A stretch of DNA of 64,000 nt, taken from contig CM060964.1 in assembly GCA_030765045.1 (NCBI GenBank), positions 274,947,388-275,011,387 of the forward strand, read 5' to 3'. The translations under genes and the position numbers were made by a program. The notes beneath the pieces were generated by a model. The model did no database searches. It was not told the origin of the DNA and saw nothing but the letters and a program-made list of their open reading frames with translations. Positions 1 through 10,960 of the stretch are shown here, piece after piece (within the stretch, counting starts at the first letter, position 1; every line of letters starts with the position of its first letter). The stretch comes from Tenodera sinensis. Its lineage: Eukaryota > Arthropoda > Insecta > Mantodea > Mantidae.

Positions 1-430
1 ATGGGAAAGCCTTCGAAAATTTTTATTTTCTAAACAATGGCTCTTAACGATTTTGATTAAAATCTCATATGTTTGAGATATTTTTATGGCAAATGAAACG
101 TATATTTTGAATTTTCTGGCTATAGCCCATGTAGTCCTGTTTACTCTTGATGACTTTTACATAACTGGTAAACCATAAGAGATGGACCAAATCTTACTAT
201 ACAAAAAATCTAGATATCGCTAAATCACACAAGTTGTGTTCAATTGCATTTTTTTAGGAGTGAAACATTTCGGGGACATTGCTTGTTATTTGTGTTAGTT
301 TGTAATTCTTACATTTTTCAAATGTGGAAGGTCGTTGTTCATTTCTTATCTCTTGGCCGTGCAAAGATAACGGAATTTCAAAGCCTTCATATAGCGACCA
401 GCTTTAAGTGATTTGAAATGTTTTGTTTTA
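1..430 (+). repeat. TG-core repeat, 3' half, cut by window start
   Basis: This matches the second half of the dispersed TG-core family, from just after the 'catggaaa' block to the region before the 3' end box. Shared landmarks with the full copy at 37045-37951 are the blocks 'gaattttctggctatag', 'gtagtcctgtttact' and 'gtgcaaaga'. The 5' half and TG tract would lie outside the window. Plus orientation. Confidence 0.8.
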
Positions 431-605
431 TCCAAATTGGATGCATAATTCCACAATAATGTACGAAGATAACAGTCTATTACTTATAAGATGCGTAGGG
501 TAACTTCTTTCTGACATAGCTTCGGTAGTAGTTATGGGATATCACACAGGGTTTCGAAATAACTGATCACTTAAAAGATGTGAAGGAATGCTCCAAGCAG
601 CTGTT

Positions 606-1022
606 TTACACGTGTAGTAGGTCGACAACGTTGCGTTGAGGTTGGCCAGGGAATTGACCTGGTTTGTGTTTGAAAACAGGTCCGGCACTTTCCGTTCCGC
701 TTAATGTTTTGGGAGCTAACGCTTGTGATTGACCTACACTCGCGTAGTAAACACGGAAGGACAATACGGGGTATTCCTTTGTGTTCTCAAGAAGCACCGC
801 TACTGTGTTTATGCACTGAGCAGGGGAAAGTGACACCCACACAATCTGCAGTGTTGCCAGCTTGTTCTCGACAAAACTAAAATATATCTGCAGGAAATTG
901 TCAGAGACAGAAACGTAAATGCAAAATGTGTTCCAAATACCGAGATCTATCACTGGTTTAAATAATGTAATGACTTCCCTTCCATCCGGTATAAAGAGTT
1001 TTACATTATTCACATTTTGCAT
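606..1022 (-). CDS. Unassigned 138-codon open frame
   Basis: An ATG-to-stop frame on the minus strand encodes 138 residues. I do not recognise it. A stretch around residues 29-45 (IWNTFCIYVSVSDNFLQIY) faintly recalls the 'W..FC..W' strand of LamG or pentraxin folds. No signal peptide, membrane segment or repeat stands out. The composition is not microsatellite-driven, which makes it one of the few open frames here that is not plainly a simple-repeat or transposon shadow. It could be one exon of a larger gene or chance. No splice sites were convincing, and it sits directly after a TG-core repeat copy. Confidence 0.2.
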   Translation of the reverse strand: MQNVNNVKLFIPDGREVITLFKPVIDLGIWNTFCIYVSVSDNFLQIYFSFVENKLATLQIVWVSLSPAQCINTVAVLLENTKEYPVLSFRVYYASVGQSQALAPKTLSGTESAGPVFKHKPGQFPGQPQRNVVDLLHV

Positions 1023-1664
1023 AAAGATACGTGTTCAAGCATCATAAAATTTACTATTCAACTAAGAAATAAGATTAACTTTGGAAATGTTTACTTCTGT
1101 TGGAAAACGATTCACTTCCCTATTTAAGCGTTAGTTTGGAAAGAGTTGCTTGTGGATGGTGAGGTAATTATTTTCAGAGGAGCACATATAATAATTACTA
1201 CTATGGATTCATGTCCCAAACTAGATTCCCTTTTGTAAGGCCTCTAACGCATTCAATCTAATTTTCACTGTCATGGTAACTTGTCGTTTCTTTTCTTCTC
1301 GTTGGACATTTTTAATGGCACAAACACAACTGTAGCACTACGCCTGAAATCTGAGAAACGTACTGTAACCAGAAATATGTAACTGAAAGTTGAGCTTACC
1401 GCGAATGTACTGGGTAAAGCAATAAATCTTTAAACAAGCTCTATGCTATGTGTCCACATTATTCACAACAAGCTTTTGATTTCGTGACAATGGTCTGCTT
1501 CTGTTCTGAGTAGGTATCGAAGGTCAACCCTTTTGTTACTGTGTGAGAGAGAGCTAGGTTATATACCTACACATATTAAAATTTACCTATGCTGTTTATA
1601 CCGCATAGTGAATTATAGACATTATTGCAGTCAAGTTTAACGATAAGGATTAACATATTAAAAT
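1023..1664. other. No recognisable feature
   Basis: AT-rich sequence. I see no coding, RNA or mobile-element signal. Confidence 0.4.
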
Positions 1665-1728
1665 AAAAAAGTCGTCCAGTTATACCGAATGTCGAGTTAT
1701 CGAGACTCAAGTTATAGGGGTTCCACTG
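1665..1728 (-). mobile_element. Possible pogo/Tigger-type terminal inverted repeat
   Basis: Read on the minus strand, the segment begins TA, then CAGTGGAACCCCTATAACTT, and continues through an alternation of 'GAG' and 'CGA' words. Pogo/Tigger transposons (Tc1/mariner superfamily) have ends of the type CAGTGGAACC plus TATAACN-like words and TA target duplications. Only one end is visible and no partner end was found nearby, so this is an isolated or very decayed terminus. Confidence 0.35.
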
Positions 1729-2335
1729 TAATGACAATATTGATGGTACAACATTGATGGTACGGTTGTTCGTGTTGAAGTTTCATGCACAAAATTATAA
1801 ATCACACGGTTAGCATCAGCTTAAATTCATGTTTTAAAGATGCAGGTGCAAATTTCGCAGGTGCTAAATTATTTAATTTAGCATTCAACAGCCAATTTAT
1901 TACAAGCCTTATTGACATTTTCAGGTGCCTCTTTGGGGGCAAAATTTAATTTGGCCACCGTAAATGTTTTAAATCAGTAATATTGGTACGCCCATAGGAT
2001 ACGTTGATTCCTTTATTACAAGACTCAAAGCCCAACCTCATGGTGTAGTAGTGACGTGTCGGTATAAAATTAAGAAGTCCCACATTAGAATCTCGGCCCT
2101 TCTCAGGATTTTCCCTTAACTTCACAAGTCGAATGTTGAATAATTCTAATCTCTAAAGACCCACTCTATAGAACAAAATATCGTGTCACATTAGTCTATG
2201 GATTGTTCAGTGTCCACAAATTCCTGCTACCAAAACAATGAAACATAGCTCATAAGCTATTTGTGATAGAGATATGCGGTTTGTTGCAACCTATTCTGCA
2301 TCTCTCAAAGTTTTGTTTACATTTGTTGCGTATTG
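1729..2335. other. No recognisable feature
   Basis: AT-rich sequence with no supportable gene or element. Confidence 0.4.
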
Positions 2336-2340
2336 TGATT

Positions 2341-2520
2341 TAAACGACAGTAACAACACTAGAGGAAAATACCCAATATGTACGGTGGTATGCTGAGTCT
2401 GGTAAATTACCAGTAACAGTTGTGCGAAAATTCCGCCGGGATACTGGAAGAGATTCTCCATCCAAATCATCCGTAGTTAGATGGGGGCGAGAAATTTCTA
2501 GAGATAGGTAGTGTAACGGA
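2341..2520 (+). pseudogene. DUF4817-like helix-turn-helix fragment of a mariner-like transposase
   Basis: The plus strand reads in one frame for about 55 codons, beginning near TLEENTQYVRWYAES, continuing with TVVRKFRRDTGRDSPSKSSV, and then meeting stops. This is the pattern of the N-terminal HTH domain (DUF4817 type) that insect mariner-like transposases use to bind their inverted repeats: an aromatic-rich first helix, FRR, then a 'PPSK.TI.RW' recognition helix. There is no start codon and no DDE domain follows in frame, so it is a fragment. A decayed transposase catalytic segment of a related group lies at 3868-4400 on the same strand. The two may come from one element broken by the hAT-like sequence between them, but this cannot be shown here. 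Confidence 0.6.
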
Positions 2521-2939
2521 CTTGCCATGGAGTTAGGGTTGCCATACTTCTTGGATTTCGCGGACAATCTGCGATATTCTGCTAGAAGAGGAATGTCCTG
2601 GATGAAGGGATAAAAGTCCGCGAAAGCAGTGAGTGCTAAAAACTGTTTTTATTATTTAGTTGAGTTTTACCGCCAAACGCCGTTCAAGTATTTCACCATT
2701 CCTTACGATAGAAGTTTCCAGATGGCAACACCGTGGCTGACGAAGACCATCGATATATCGCCGATCTCGCGCTAACAGTGACAGCAGGAACAATTCTATA
2801 ATCGATTCTCTGTGATTTTGCTGTTTCCGGTTGCTTTATTTCTAGTGCGTGCCTCGTGTTTGTATGTTGTGGCTTGTCTGAGGTTAATATTCACGTGGAG
2901 AGTAATTCTGAACCTGAACCCGATCCGGTTACTGGTGAC

Positions 2940-3590
2940 ACATTACGTGGAATTTTAAAATAAAATGTTGTCGAAACGAAAAGTTCACTTTCGAGAAGGA
3001 TACATGGATCAATTGATGTATCTGCGAATGAGGTTATGTTGGAGCTTAAGATGATTGTGCATATCTTATGGGATAGAAAAAATAATTTACCTTAATGACT
3101 TCTAAAGTAAAAGAATTAATATCAGATCAAACACAGTATTAGCAGTCAAAATTTCAAGAGGAAATCACGGCATTTTATCAGACAGCTATGGATTACCTGA
3201 TGAAATGGAGCAAACTTTTGTCCCAATTTGAACATTTTGATTGGATAGTGTTGAAATCTATACCTGATTTGGAAAATGTAGAATAATTCATTGAAGTGGA
3301 TGCAAAAAATATGGCTTGCAAAGTGGATGAAAATTTGCTGTTGTTAGAGTTTATTAAAATTGAAATGTTTTCTAGGAGAGGCAAAGAATTAAAATTTGCA
3401 GATTATGACTCATAAAAAGTGGGTGAAATTTTTTGAAGATTGTGTTTCTGAAGAGCAATATTCAGAATTGTTTGCAATTATGCAATACTATTTCTCCATT
3501 TCAGGGTATAATGCTAATGTGGAAAACGTATTTCCTTTGGTGAATGCTCCAAATTCAGTATAACATGAAAAATATATGTTGCACTGCTTT
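2940..3590 (+). pseudogene. Decayed hAT/ZBED-like transposase
   Basis: Several collinear open stretches on the plus strand resemble the dimerisation region of hAT or ZBED-type transposases. One reads FQEEITAFYQTAMDYL then MKWSKLLSQFEHFDW (about 3158-3246). The last reads KWVKFFEDCVSEEQYSELF then YYFSISGYNANVENVF (about 3419-3535), which resembles the family motif 'LSIPGSNA..ER.FS'. Stops and frame changes separate the blocks, and no DDE core is intact. The C-terminal block is the most convincing. I infer a dead copy. Confidence 0.55.
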
Positions 3591-3867
3591 TCACAGACAT
3601 TCAGAATTAGAGCAAGTTCCTTTCTTCTGTTCAACACTCAGAGAAATAAGACTGGTACAAAGCTTAGTGCAAAATAAATGTCAACTGTAGCAACACAATT
3701 GTGTATATTTTAGTAATTTGTGTGTAATGTTTTAATTAAAAAGTTATTTAATGCAAACTGACATTAATTTTCTTCATTAATGATACTCATTTGCTGACAG
3801 CGTTAATGCCTGGGCTGTGTACTTGATTTTGATTCTTGGATTATGTCAACCTTACATGGAGTGGATG

Positions 3868-4400
3868 ACCAGATGTGAGACAAGTAATTGTCGACAATGT
3901 GCCACCTGCATTTCAACATAGCTCTCAGAAACTGTTTCGTTTTGCTTCACGGGAACTGTACGTATGTGCCAAAAGCAACCATTCATAAAGTTTTCCTTAA
4001 GTGGCTACATCTTCGGGCCTATAAATTGCTACTTACGCAAGCTTTGCAGCCAACTGACCTTCCTCGGCGTGCTGCATTTGCTGCTTCCATGCTGAACGCA
4101 ATTATTGAACAAGACGACGAGTACCTGCAGTGGTGACTTCTCTGATGAAGTCACTTTCTTCGTGTCTGGACATGTTAACCGTCAGCATTCTGAACCTCCT
4201 CACAACACCCGTGAAGACATTCGTTGTAGCCCAAAGTCAATGTTTGATGTGCTCTTATGCACTAGAGTAATCGGTCCATTTTTCTTTGCCATGTATAAAC
4301 AGAGGTGGAATATCGATCCGACATCCTGAGGGTAATTAAAGGAGCACGTGTTGAAGTCTTGAAAAATCAAGAAAAGCTTTGAGAGATGTATGTAGAATAC
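3868..4400 (+). pseudogene. Decayed mariner-like transposase, central and C-terminal part
   Basis: Plus-strand blocks in order are: VRQVIVDNVPPAFQHSSQKL with FASREL (linker/HTH); then, after a frame change, ATIHKVFLKWLHLRAYKLL with TQALQPTDLPRRAAFAASML (about 3987-4098); then FSDEVTFFVSGHVNR (about 4138-4182), containing the first catalytic Asp of the DDE/D triad in the usual 'FSDE..F..SG.VNR' setting; then SPKSMFDVLLCTRVIGPFFF (about 4231-4290); and a tail with EVEYRSDILRVIKGARVEV. This order matches insect Tc1/mariner-group transposases. At least two frameshifts and several stops make it a pseudogene. No inverted repeats were found around it. Confidence 0.75.
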
Positions 4401-4665
4401 ATTGCAAGAACGCTGCATGTCTCTATCTCAAATAGTTTACGAGCTGTATTTCTTAGTTTTAGTAGCAGGACTTTGTCTACAGCTTCTATCATGCATACAC
4501 ACTTCATATTTAGCTATGGAAATTCTGGTGTACAGTTTATCAAAGATGGGATTCATTTACATAATTTACATTAATATGCCAGCTTAAATATAAATTACAT
4601 ATAAAAGGTAACTTAAGTTATTTTACATAAAAATCTCTAAAAAACAGTAATTTCAATTATTCAAA
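4401..4665. other. No recognisable feature
   Basis: AT-rich sequence following the decayed transposase. Nothing supportable. Confidence 0.4.
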
Positions 4666-4735
4666 ACACACACACACACACACACACGCACGCACGCACG
4701 CACACACAAATATATACACACACACACACACACGA
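4666..4735. repeat. (CA)n microsatellite with CG variants
   Basis: Interrupted CA dinucleotide tract that includes ACGC units and a short AT-rich break. Confidence 0.95.
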
Positions 4736-4767
4736 GTCACAGTAAACGTTTCTATACGCTAGCAACG

Positions 4768-5060
4768 TATTACATTCACATGGCCTTCTCTACTCTCGCG
4801 TTCCTTTTACATGGTACATCTACATGTCCTTTTCTACTTGTCATTCAACATGCATACAATTCACAGCATTTTCTATGATTGAAATAGAAATGCAGCGCAT
4901 TACATTCACACGGTTTTGTATTCTGACTTTTCTTTTACGAAACAGAACCACATTTCTTTCTCTACTCTCACTTCTACCAACAAAACATGTAACTTTAAAT
5001 ATGTTTGAAATAGAAATGTATCATATTACATTCACACGGCTTTCTCTACTCGCTTTTCTT
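4768..5060 (-). repeat. Three spaced copies of the TG-core end box
   Basis: The words 'attacattcaca' plus 'ggctttctctactc', or close variants, recur near 4772, 4898 and 5022. They are spaced about 124-126 bp apart and two are preceded by 'gaaatagaaatg'. The same word in minus orientation forms the 3' end of TG-core repeats. This looks like a tandem array of a related end module without the rest of the element. Confidence 0.55.
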
Positions 5061-5381
5061 CCTTTGGTATTTGTGGTTATTCAGCAGTACTTTTGCATAT
5101 TTTCTTCCCAGTGTTTTTATTTATTTGGGTTATTTTTATTACTTATAGTATCCTAAGTGTTTTAATTAAATATTTATTTAGGTGGGTTGAGTAATAGGTA
5201 CTTTTAAATGTATCAAAAGAAACACAAGGGTATGGGACAAGCGCAACCCAAGTCCGAGAGTTTTGTAGATAAATCGTCAAACCATGGACTACACCGGGTA
5301 TTTCAGCTACTTCTGTATAAATCGTCTCTAGTTTAACATAAAAACTTAGTTAAATCAAGAAACATTATAGTAACTACTTTT
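5061..5381. other. No recognisable feature
   Basis: AT-rich interval between two repeat segments. Nothing recognised. Confidence 0.4.
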
Positions 5382-5832
5382 ACTTTCTCTTCTAGTTACC
5401 TACATTAGATAAGCAGAGCAAGTATTGCACTCCACCCAAAATTTGACACCAAACTTTCACTGGAAATACACATTTCGAGACTCGCTGAAATAATTCAATT
5501 TTAGAAAAAGGTGTGTGAACAGTTAACATACTTAACGAAAAATCTGTTAAGTATAAAACTTGATACTTAAGTTCAGGATCTTACAAAGATCGACACTAAG
5601 ATTTTTAAGAAAACCCCCAACCTAAACGTTCCTTTTCATGGAAGATTTTTCGAAATTCTTTAATTTCTCAAAAAATGGCTCTAAAGATTTTGTAAAATAC
5701 AACATAAGTATATTAAAGATATTTACCTGAAAAATGAGATGCATATACTGACTTTTCTAGTAATAGCCTGCGAAGTATCCTTCATTCGTAAGGAATGTGC
5801 TATAATCTTGCATAACTGGTAAGTGTTAAGAA
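5382..5832 (+). repeat. Diverged TG-core repeat without its TG tract
   Basis: Starts with the family 5' end ACTTTCTCT after a T run. It carries 'gtattgcactccaccc', 'tagaaaaaggt', 'catggaagatttttcgaa' and 'gcataactggtaa' in family order, but the microsatellite and most of the 3' half are missing. Plus orientation, old copy. Confidence 0.7.
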
Positions 5833-6470
5833 ATAGACGAAAAATTACTGCAGGAAAAAAATTATATTTATTTAAAACACTCAATTTAATAAAAACAAAA
5901 CTTATTTATGCCATAAGCTATTTTCACGATATCCGTTATGAATTGTTCAGTATTTTGCCACTTTTTTTAAAGTTCTTTTATATTGGTTGTTTCCTCCGAT
6001 TGGATGCAAACAGTGTGGAATTTTAAGGCCAGCGTATTGGGTTCAGTTCTTAAATATTTGACTGTCGCAATTCCCTTTGTATCTATAACGAAATGTGCTA
6101 TGTAGCTTTTGTGCAAAGCTTTATCTCAATCACATCGAAATAAAATCTACATTACAATTAACCTGGCGTCTAGACTCTATAACAGGACACCATATCCCCT
6201 GATTCTATTTTTATATTCCTCTTTATTGTTCTTTTTATGCATTAACGCAATGCAATATTTATTGCAGAATTTCTTAACTACAATAAATATGACTAGCCAT
6301 CTAACCTTAAAAAAATACAGGACAACGAACAAGAACAATGAACTACAACTTTGTAACTGGTTTAAAATAGAACAGAACAACATAAAAGATAAATAGGGAC
6401 AGCATTTCATTGTTGATGTGTGATGCTCTCTTCTCGCTGCTGTTGAAGTCTTGCCGATCTTCAAGTGTTT
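5833..6470. other. No recognisable feature
   Basis: AT-rich. Short open frames exist on both strands but none has recognisable content. Confidence 0.35.
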
Positions 6471-7035
6471 TAGGCATCAGGAACAGGAGTAGGAGAGATA
6501 CGGAGGGGAGCGTCGGCACGGAAGCTGTGTACCTGTGCCCCCAAGGCGGCACCCACGGCAGGAAGGATGAGGTGAGAGGAGATACCGAGTGGCCAGACCC
6601 AGACTAACGGCACACACATTGACAGAGGTCCCTAAGGTTTTCCAAGTTTGACAACTCCTTGAGGTCTTCCGTGTCCTTCCAGGGGGACCTCGCGGGGTCC
6701 AACTCCTCCAGATGCCGCTCTCCCCGCAGTCCACGGACAGTGAGAGATGGAGAGAGTTATTTTACAAAGCACATATCATCCCTGCCAAGCTGCACCTAAC
6801 GTCTTCGCTGACACTTGCGACCATGAAAGAAACAACGGGACGGAGGATGAATGAAAAGATTAATGAAACGAAATGGAAGGACAGGAAATTCAGGTGATGT
6901 GATTATCCTTCCCAGCATTCGCCTGGCGAGCTGGGAAAACCTCCCCATGTGCCAGGAAGGTTCGCCACGGGAATCGAGCCCACAACCTCCCGAATACGAG
7001 ACTAACACATAATCGAGGAGCCATTTCGCTCGGTG
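6471..7035 (-). mobile_element. Probable tRNA-derived SINE or composite retroposon
   Basis: On the minus strand from about 7035, a tRNA-like head carries a B-box-like word GGCTCGATTCCCG (about 6970-6982) and an imperfect A-box region upstream. It is followed by a GC-rich body that contrasts with the AT-rich surroundings. Such heads mark Pol III SINEs. The GC-rich continuation down to about 6471 may be the SINE body or a second element. No TSD was identified. The segment abuts the decayed LINE at 7040-8716 and may have inserted near its 3' end. Confidence 0.45.
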
Positions 7036-7039
7036 TTAC

Positions 7040-8716
7040 AGTTATTTCTTTCTGTAGTTCCTCTCCATGATCGCCTTCCACTCTTTCCCTGGTTACCTTC
7101 AAAACGTGTCGCGATACCGTTTCCTCCAATACCAAGTAATCGTCCTTCCTTCTTATTATATCCCAAATTTGTTTATACGCTACCTTCAACTTTCCATTTT
7201 GCAGTCCATCTTCATATTTTAAGCATTCAAATCAAGCATGTTCCGGGTATCTTTTAGACTATGTATAACACATGTGTCTTTTTCTTCCAATTTTACTCTT
7301 GGAGAACGTATAATATGGTCCATGTCGTGTAATATATTGGATTCTACTCTTCCTTGGTTGTGTTTCCTTTAAGCTCAAACGCTCCTTGATATCCAAACAA
7401 AGTTAACAAGCTATTCTTCCTTCCGTAGCTGTTTCCCAGTCCTTTCGCCATTGTTCACTCAATATATTACGTATTTACGTTTTAGTTGTGCACGTTGTTC
7501 CAGTTATTTCCTGCACTTTTCCATAATTCTTTCTTTTGAGTCAAAATTGAGCTCCTCTTTGTCTAATTATTAAATCAATTGTACATATTGCCATGATGCT
7601 AGTTTCATCACGACTCTGCTACCCTTTGTTCTTACGCAATTAACATGCACATCATAGATTTGCTTCTCATCTAAATACATATATATACCCAAGTGTTTAA
7701 CAACTTTCTCTCTTTTAATGTTTACATAATTTATTTTGACCATGGAATTCCTTTTCATTGTGCCTTTAAATAACAAATTTCCCGATTTTGTGACGCGAAT
7801 TTTAGTTTAGATTCTTTGCACCAAGTTGTCAGCTTCCCAATTACATTCCTTGCATTCGTTTTCATTAAAACCCTAATGCCTATTTCAGTTAATATCAATA
7901 AATCATCTACATAACAAGTATACTAATCATTTCCTGCCTCATTCCTAACTTTTCTAAAATGGGTTCAGCTAAAACATCACACATAGTGGTCCTAACATTG
8001 ATTCTTGTGGGTATCCTTTAATAACCTCTCTGGTTAATATTCTGTTTTCTCCACGAATATAAACTCTTTTGTCTGCACAATAACCTTTCAAAGTATTATT
8101 TATAGGTTATGCATAATTTTTATCAATCGTTATTTTAAATACTTGTGGCCACCATGAATTATCGGAGACACTGCTATGTCAAAAATATTCCTGGCACATA
8201 CTTTCTAGTACTACTATTTATTGAAACATTCTGTCTTTATTGCCTCCTTGGTTGAATTGCTATTTTCTTAATCCAAATTCTTTGTTTATGATACCATTGA
8301 TCTATGTTTATTAATTATTTTATAAATCAAGTTTTCTTGGCTTTCCCCTAAAATATTTAACAGATATACAAGTCTATATGTTTTAGGATTCTTGAGGTCC
8401 TTGTTTGGTGTTTTTCTAGAATAACTATATTTGCCTCCTTCCAACAATAAGGTACATTCCCAACAGCTAAACATTCATTTAATAATGGACATACATGTGG
8501 TGCTATCAGCTCTTTGAAGTTCTGTAAAACTTCGCTTCTTATATTATCTGGTCCAGAAGGTTTACCAGTTTTCAAGTCCAGTATTACTAGTTCGATTTCT
8601 GATTCAGCAAACGGTAAAATTACAGAACAGTTATCATAATTTTGTTCAAATTCATTTCTTTTCCTTATTTGTTCATCTTCTTTCATTTCATCACATGGTA
8701 ATAATTTCGACATCAA
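7040..8716 (-). pseudogene. Decayed non-LTR reverse transcriptase (R1-like)
   Basis: Minus-strand blocks in order are: SEIELVILDLKTGKPSGPDN and LNECLAVGNVPYCWKEANIV (about 8716-8420; RT fingers, 'GPDN..E.L'); then YSRKTPNKDLKNPKTYRLV (RT block 'P.SYR.I.LL'), with a frame change; then CYVDDLLILTE (about 7927-7895), the catalytic Y-x-D-D with both aspartates present; then LTTWCKESKLKFA; then KRNSMVKINYVNIKREKVV with KHLGIYM. The thumb and C-terminal parts run to about 7040. Block order and spacing fit LINE ORF2. Wording such as 'W......L.F...K' and 'KHLGI' suggests the R1 clade. Multiple stops and shifts show it is long dead. Confidence 0.7.
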
Positions 8717-9054
8717 AAAGCTTACACGCTGTGTTTACGTTGTTCTATAGTTCCCATCATCTTTAGCAGTTATCTCCGATGCAGTAATTTCCTGTTATTA
8801 GTCTATATGGAGCACATCAAATATCTTCTTTCAGGTTTCCTTGTAAAATCGATTCCATGTATCTTTCCCAGTGTCCTTTAATTGTGTTTTATATTTACGT
8901 ACGGTGGGATGGTAGAGTATCTTTTTAATGCCAACATGCCTCGTGTGCAGGTACTTTATATATGATGGAAGCTAATTACACAACATACGTTTTATAAGAT
9001 TAAATTATTATTTTAATTTATTTAAATATTATAGAATTATTATTTTTTCTGGAA
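8717..9054. other. No recognisable feature
   Basis: AT-rich. Possibly the upstream remains of the same minus-strand LINE, but too decayed to read. Confidence 0.35.
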
Positions 9055-9165
9055 CTTGTAGAGCATTAAAGGGAATAATTCCTAAAGGAGGTCATGATCC
9101 AATTTCAATTGCAGGAGCAAGACTTCTGTAATAGAATGTTCAAAAAAACGAAAAGAAAAAGAAAA
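9055..9165 (-). pseudogene. COX3: Nuclear copy of mitochondrial COX3 (NUMT)
   Basis: On the minus strand one frame gives SLAPAIEIGSWPPLGIIPF followed by NALQVP when TGA is read as Trp, as in the invertebrate mitochondrial code. Upstream it gives 'FVFWTFYYR', where COX3 has 'FFWAFFH.S'. This is the conserved mid-region of cytochrome c oxidase subunit III ('SLAP.IE.G..WPP.GI.PF'). The match stops abruptly after 'caagttcc' into unrelated AT-rich DNA. It is a short transfer from mitochondrial DNA and is not expressed as a protein. Confidence 0.8.
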
Positions 9166-9234
9166 CTTAATAGAGTTATTAATAAGTGACCTGCAATTAT
9201 ATTTGCAGCTAATCGAATAGCCAATTATAAAACC

Positions 9235-9330
9235 CGTAGAAGGGAGGGAGGAAAGGGAGGGAAGGGGAAAGGGAAGGGGGAGGGAGGGAAGGGAAGGAGG
9301 GAGGGAGGTAGGAAGAAAGAAAAAAAAACA
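9235..9330 (+). repeat. Polypurine GGGA/GGAA tract
   Basis: About 95 bases of almost pure purine on the plus strand, with many runs of 3-5 G separated by 1-3 A, then an A run. It could form a G-quadruplex or triplex. Confidence 0.9.
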
Positions 9331-10114
9331 GACGAAGAATGTTATGCATTTGAATGTAGCAAAGGTTTAAAAGAAATAGGTCACTGCGAACTATAGTTAA
9401 TAATTAGCTACCGTGACTCAGATCAACAACCGTGAGCTAACAAAGGATATACTTACCTCGAAAGCTTAGAACTCCACAGAAATGTGTTTAGGGTACAAAT
9501 TCTTTATCGCAAAAAAGTACCCTAAGGCCCAAGCCTTTTCCATGCAATAAACACTACCTCTTACCGTAAGAGTCATTTTAACTATCATATGTTTAGGTCC
9601 TAAGAGAGAAAGGCATTCATAAAAGTAAATAATTAGTGTTCAAAAACACATTTAAATGTTAATTATGGGGAAGGGCTAGGTAACTGGTGCTCAGAGAACA
9701 CAGATTGCTCATAATCTTGACTGATAGCTTTCGCTCAAGGTAACTTGCGAGTTGCCCAGCCCTGTTATAGGCTAACATTTTAATCAAAAGTAACACAAAA
9801 CTACTAATTTAGAAACTTTTGCTACAATGTTTACTGCTTTTCGGTGTTAAAAGCTCAAGTGTCAAATTGCAATGCAGTGGTACAAGCAAAATGTAATTGT
9901 CTTAACTGTATGGGAATTTCAAGAGCGCATGGAAACATTTCATCTACAGAGCTGTAATGTGCGAGTAGGTATTTACTGAGGCCACTACCTGAACAGCATA
10001 CGAGAAATAACATTTATCTATGCTTATAGCTCATTTTCTTTCAGAAATGGGGGTTCCTTCCTTTGAACTTCCTACCGTTACAGAGAATTGAAAGCGAGAT
10101 ACGAGCAGCACATG
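9331..10114. other. No recognisable feature
   Basis: AT-rich sequence without supportable genes or repeats. Confidence 0.4.
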
Positions 10115-10127
10115 CAGTAGGATCTGT

Positions 10128-10367
10128 TGTTGTTGTTGTAGTGTTTAACGCCCGCTTTTACTACTACGGCACCGCAGGCGGTGACACTGATGATACATGA
10201 AGATGGAGCACTGGTGGAATGAGATGGCGGGGGAAACCGGAGTACCCGGAGAAAACCCACCCTGACGCCGCTTCGTCCACCACGAATACCACATGCGGGT
10301 CCCTGGGATCGAACCCGGGCCGCCTAGGTGGTAGGCGAGCGCGCTAACCGCTCGGCCACGGCGCCGC
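10128..10367 (-). mobile_element. tRNA-derived SINE with 13-bp TSD
   Basis: The minus strand starts GGCGGCGCCG and contains an A box TGGCCGAGCGG and a B box GGTTCGATCCC, the internal Pol III promoter of tRNA-derived SINEs. An extra arm between the boxes recalls Leu/Ser-type tRNAs. A roughly 160-bp body follows, ending in (ACA)n, seen as (TGT)n at 10128-10139. Perfect TSDs CAGTAGGATCTGT flank it at 10115-10127 and 10368-10380. Length about 240 bp. The intact TSD and sharp ends imply a fairly recent insertion. Confidence 0.9.
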
Positions 10368-10380
10368 CAGTAGGATCTGT

Positions 10381-10682
10381 GGCCCGCATTCATATGGTCG
10401 CGTGTTCAGATATATGCCAATTGCTTTTATTCAGCCGCCAGCTAAATGCTGGGTTGGAAATGTAATACCACGACCCAGAGTTGCAGGAAAGTGACTACTC
10501 AACCACCACCATTTTTCCATCCTGACATTCACTACGAGTACGAACCCAAGAACGGCACACAAAGTCTAACTTCAATTAAATTAAACTATAAACTAAATGG
10601 TACAAGAAGGCGAGTACGCAACTGTCACATTCGATTGTAACCTGTCCCAAACTAGAACGATCCTGTTGTAAACATATGAGAG
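10381..10682. other. No recognisable feature
   Basis: About 300 bases between the SINE and the inverted-repeat segment. Nothing recognised. Confidence 0.35.
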
Positions 10683-10709
10683 AGAACAAAGAGAGAGAGA
10701 CAGACATAC

Positions 10710-10960
10710 TGTAACGGAACACTTTTAGGGCGCTGATTGGTTCCCGTCAGGAACTGCCTCTATAAACACCCAAATTTCCTTCCACCAAAAAGACCTAAGA
10801 GCGTTCTGTTATGTAATGTCTGTCTCTCTTTCTCTTTGTCGGTCTGGTTTTGAATAGTAAAGCTGTATTTAACTGTAAACAATGAGATGTTTGTGTTTTG
10901 TTTATGTGTTTTGTATTTGTTTCTTGGATTAAGATTGTGTGCCTTACTAAGATAGATGCA
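10710..10960 (+). mobile_element. Candidate solo LTR with CCAAT and TATA boxes
   Basis: The segment runs TGTAACGG...GATGCA and is flanked by ATAC at 10706-10709 and 10961-10964. Inside are a CCAAT-type box (TGATTGGT, about 10734) and a TATA box (CTATAAAC, about 10761), in the order expected of a U3 region. Its left part overlaps a 36-bp imperfect inverted repeat (10683-10720 with 10803-10840). A 4-bp duplication is weak evidence alone, so this is tentative. Confidence 0.3.

Noticed and set aside
2555..2622. Inverted repeat TTCGCGGAC / GTCCGCGAA
   Set aside because: Only 9 bp with a 50-bp loop and no flanking duplication; too weak to call an element.
10296..10367. Functional tRNA gene
   Set aside because: A and B boxes are good, but the acceptor stem does not close and a SINE body with TSD follows; same for 15245-15315 and 17970-18040.
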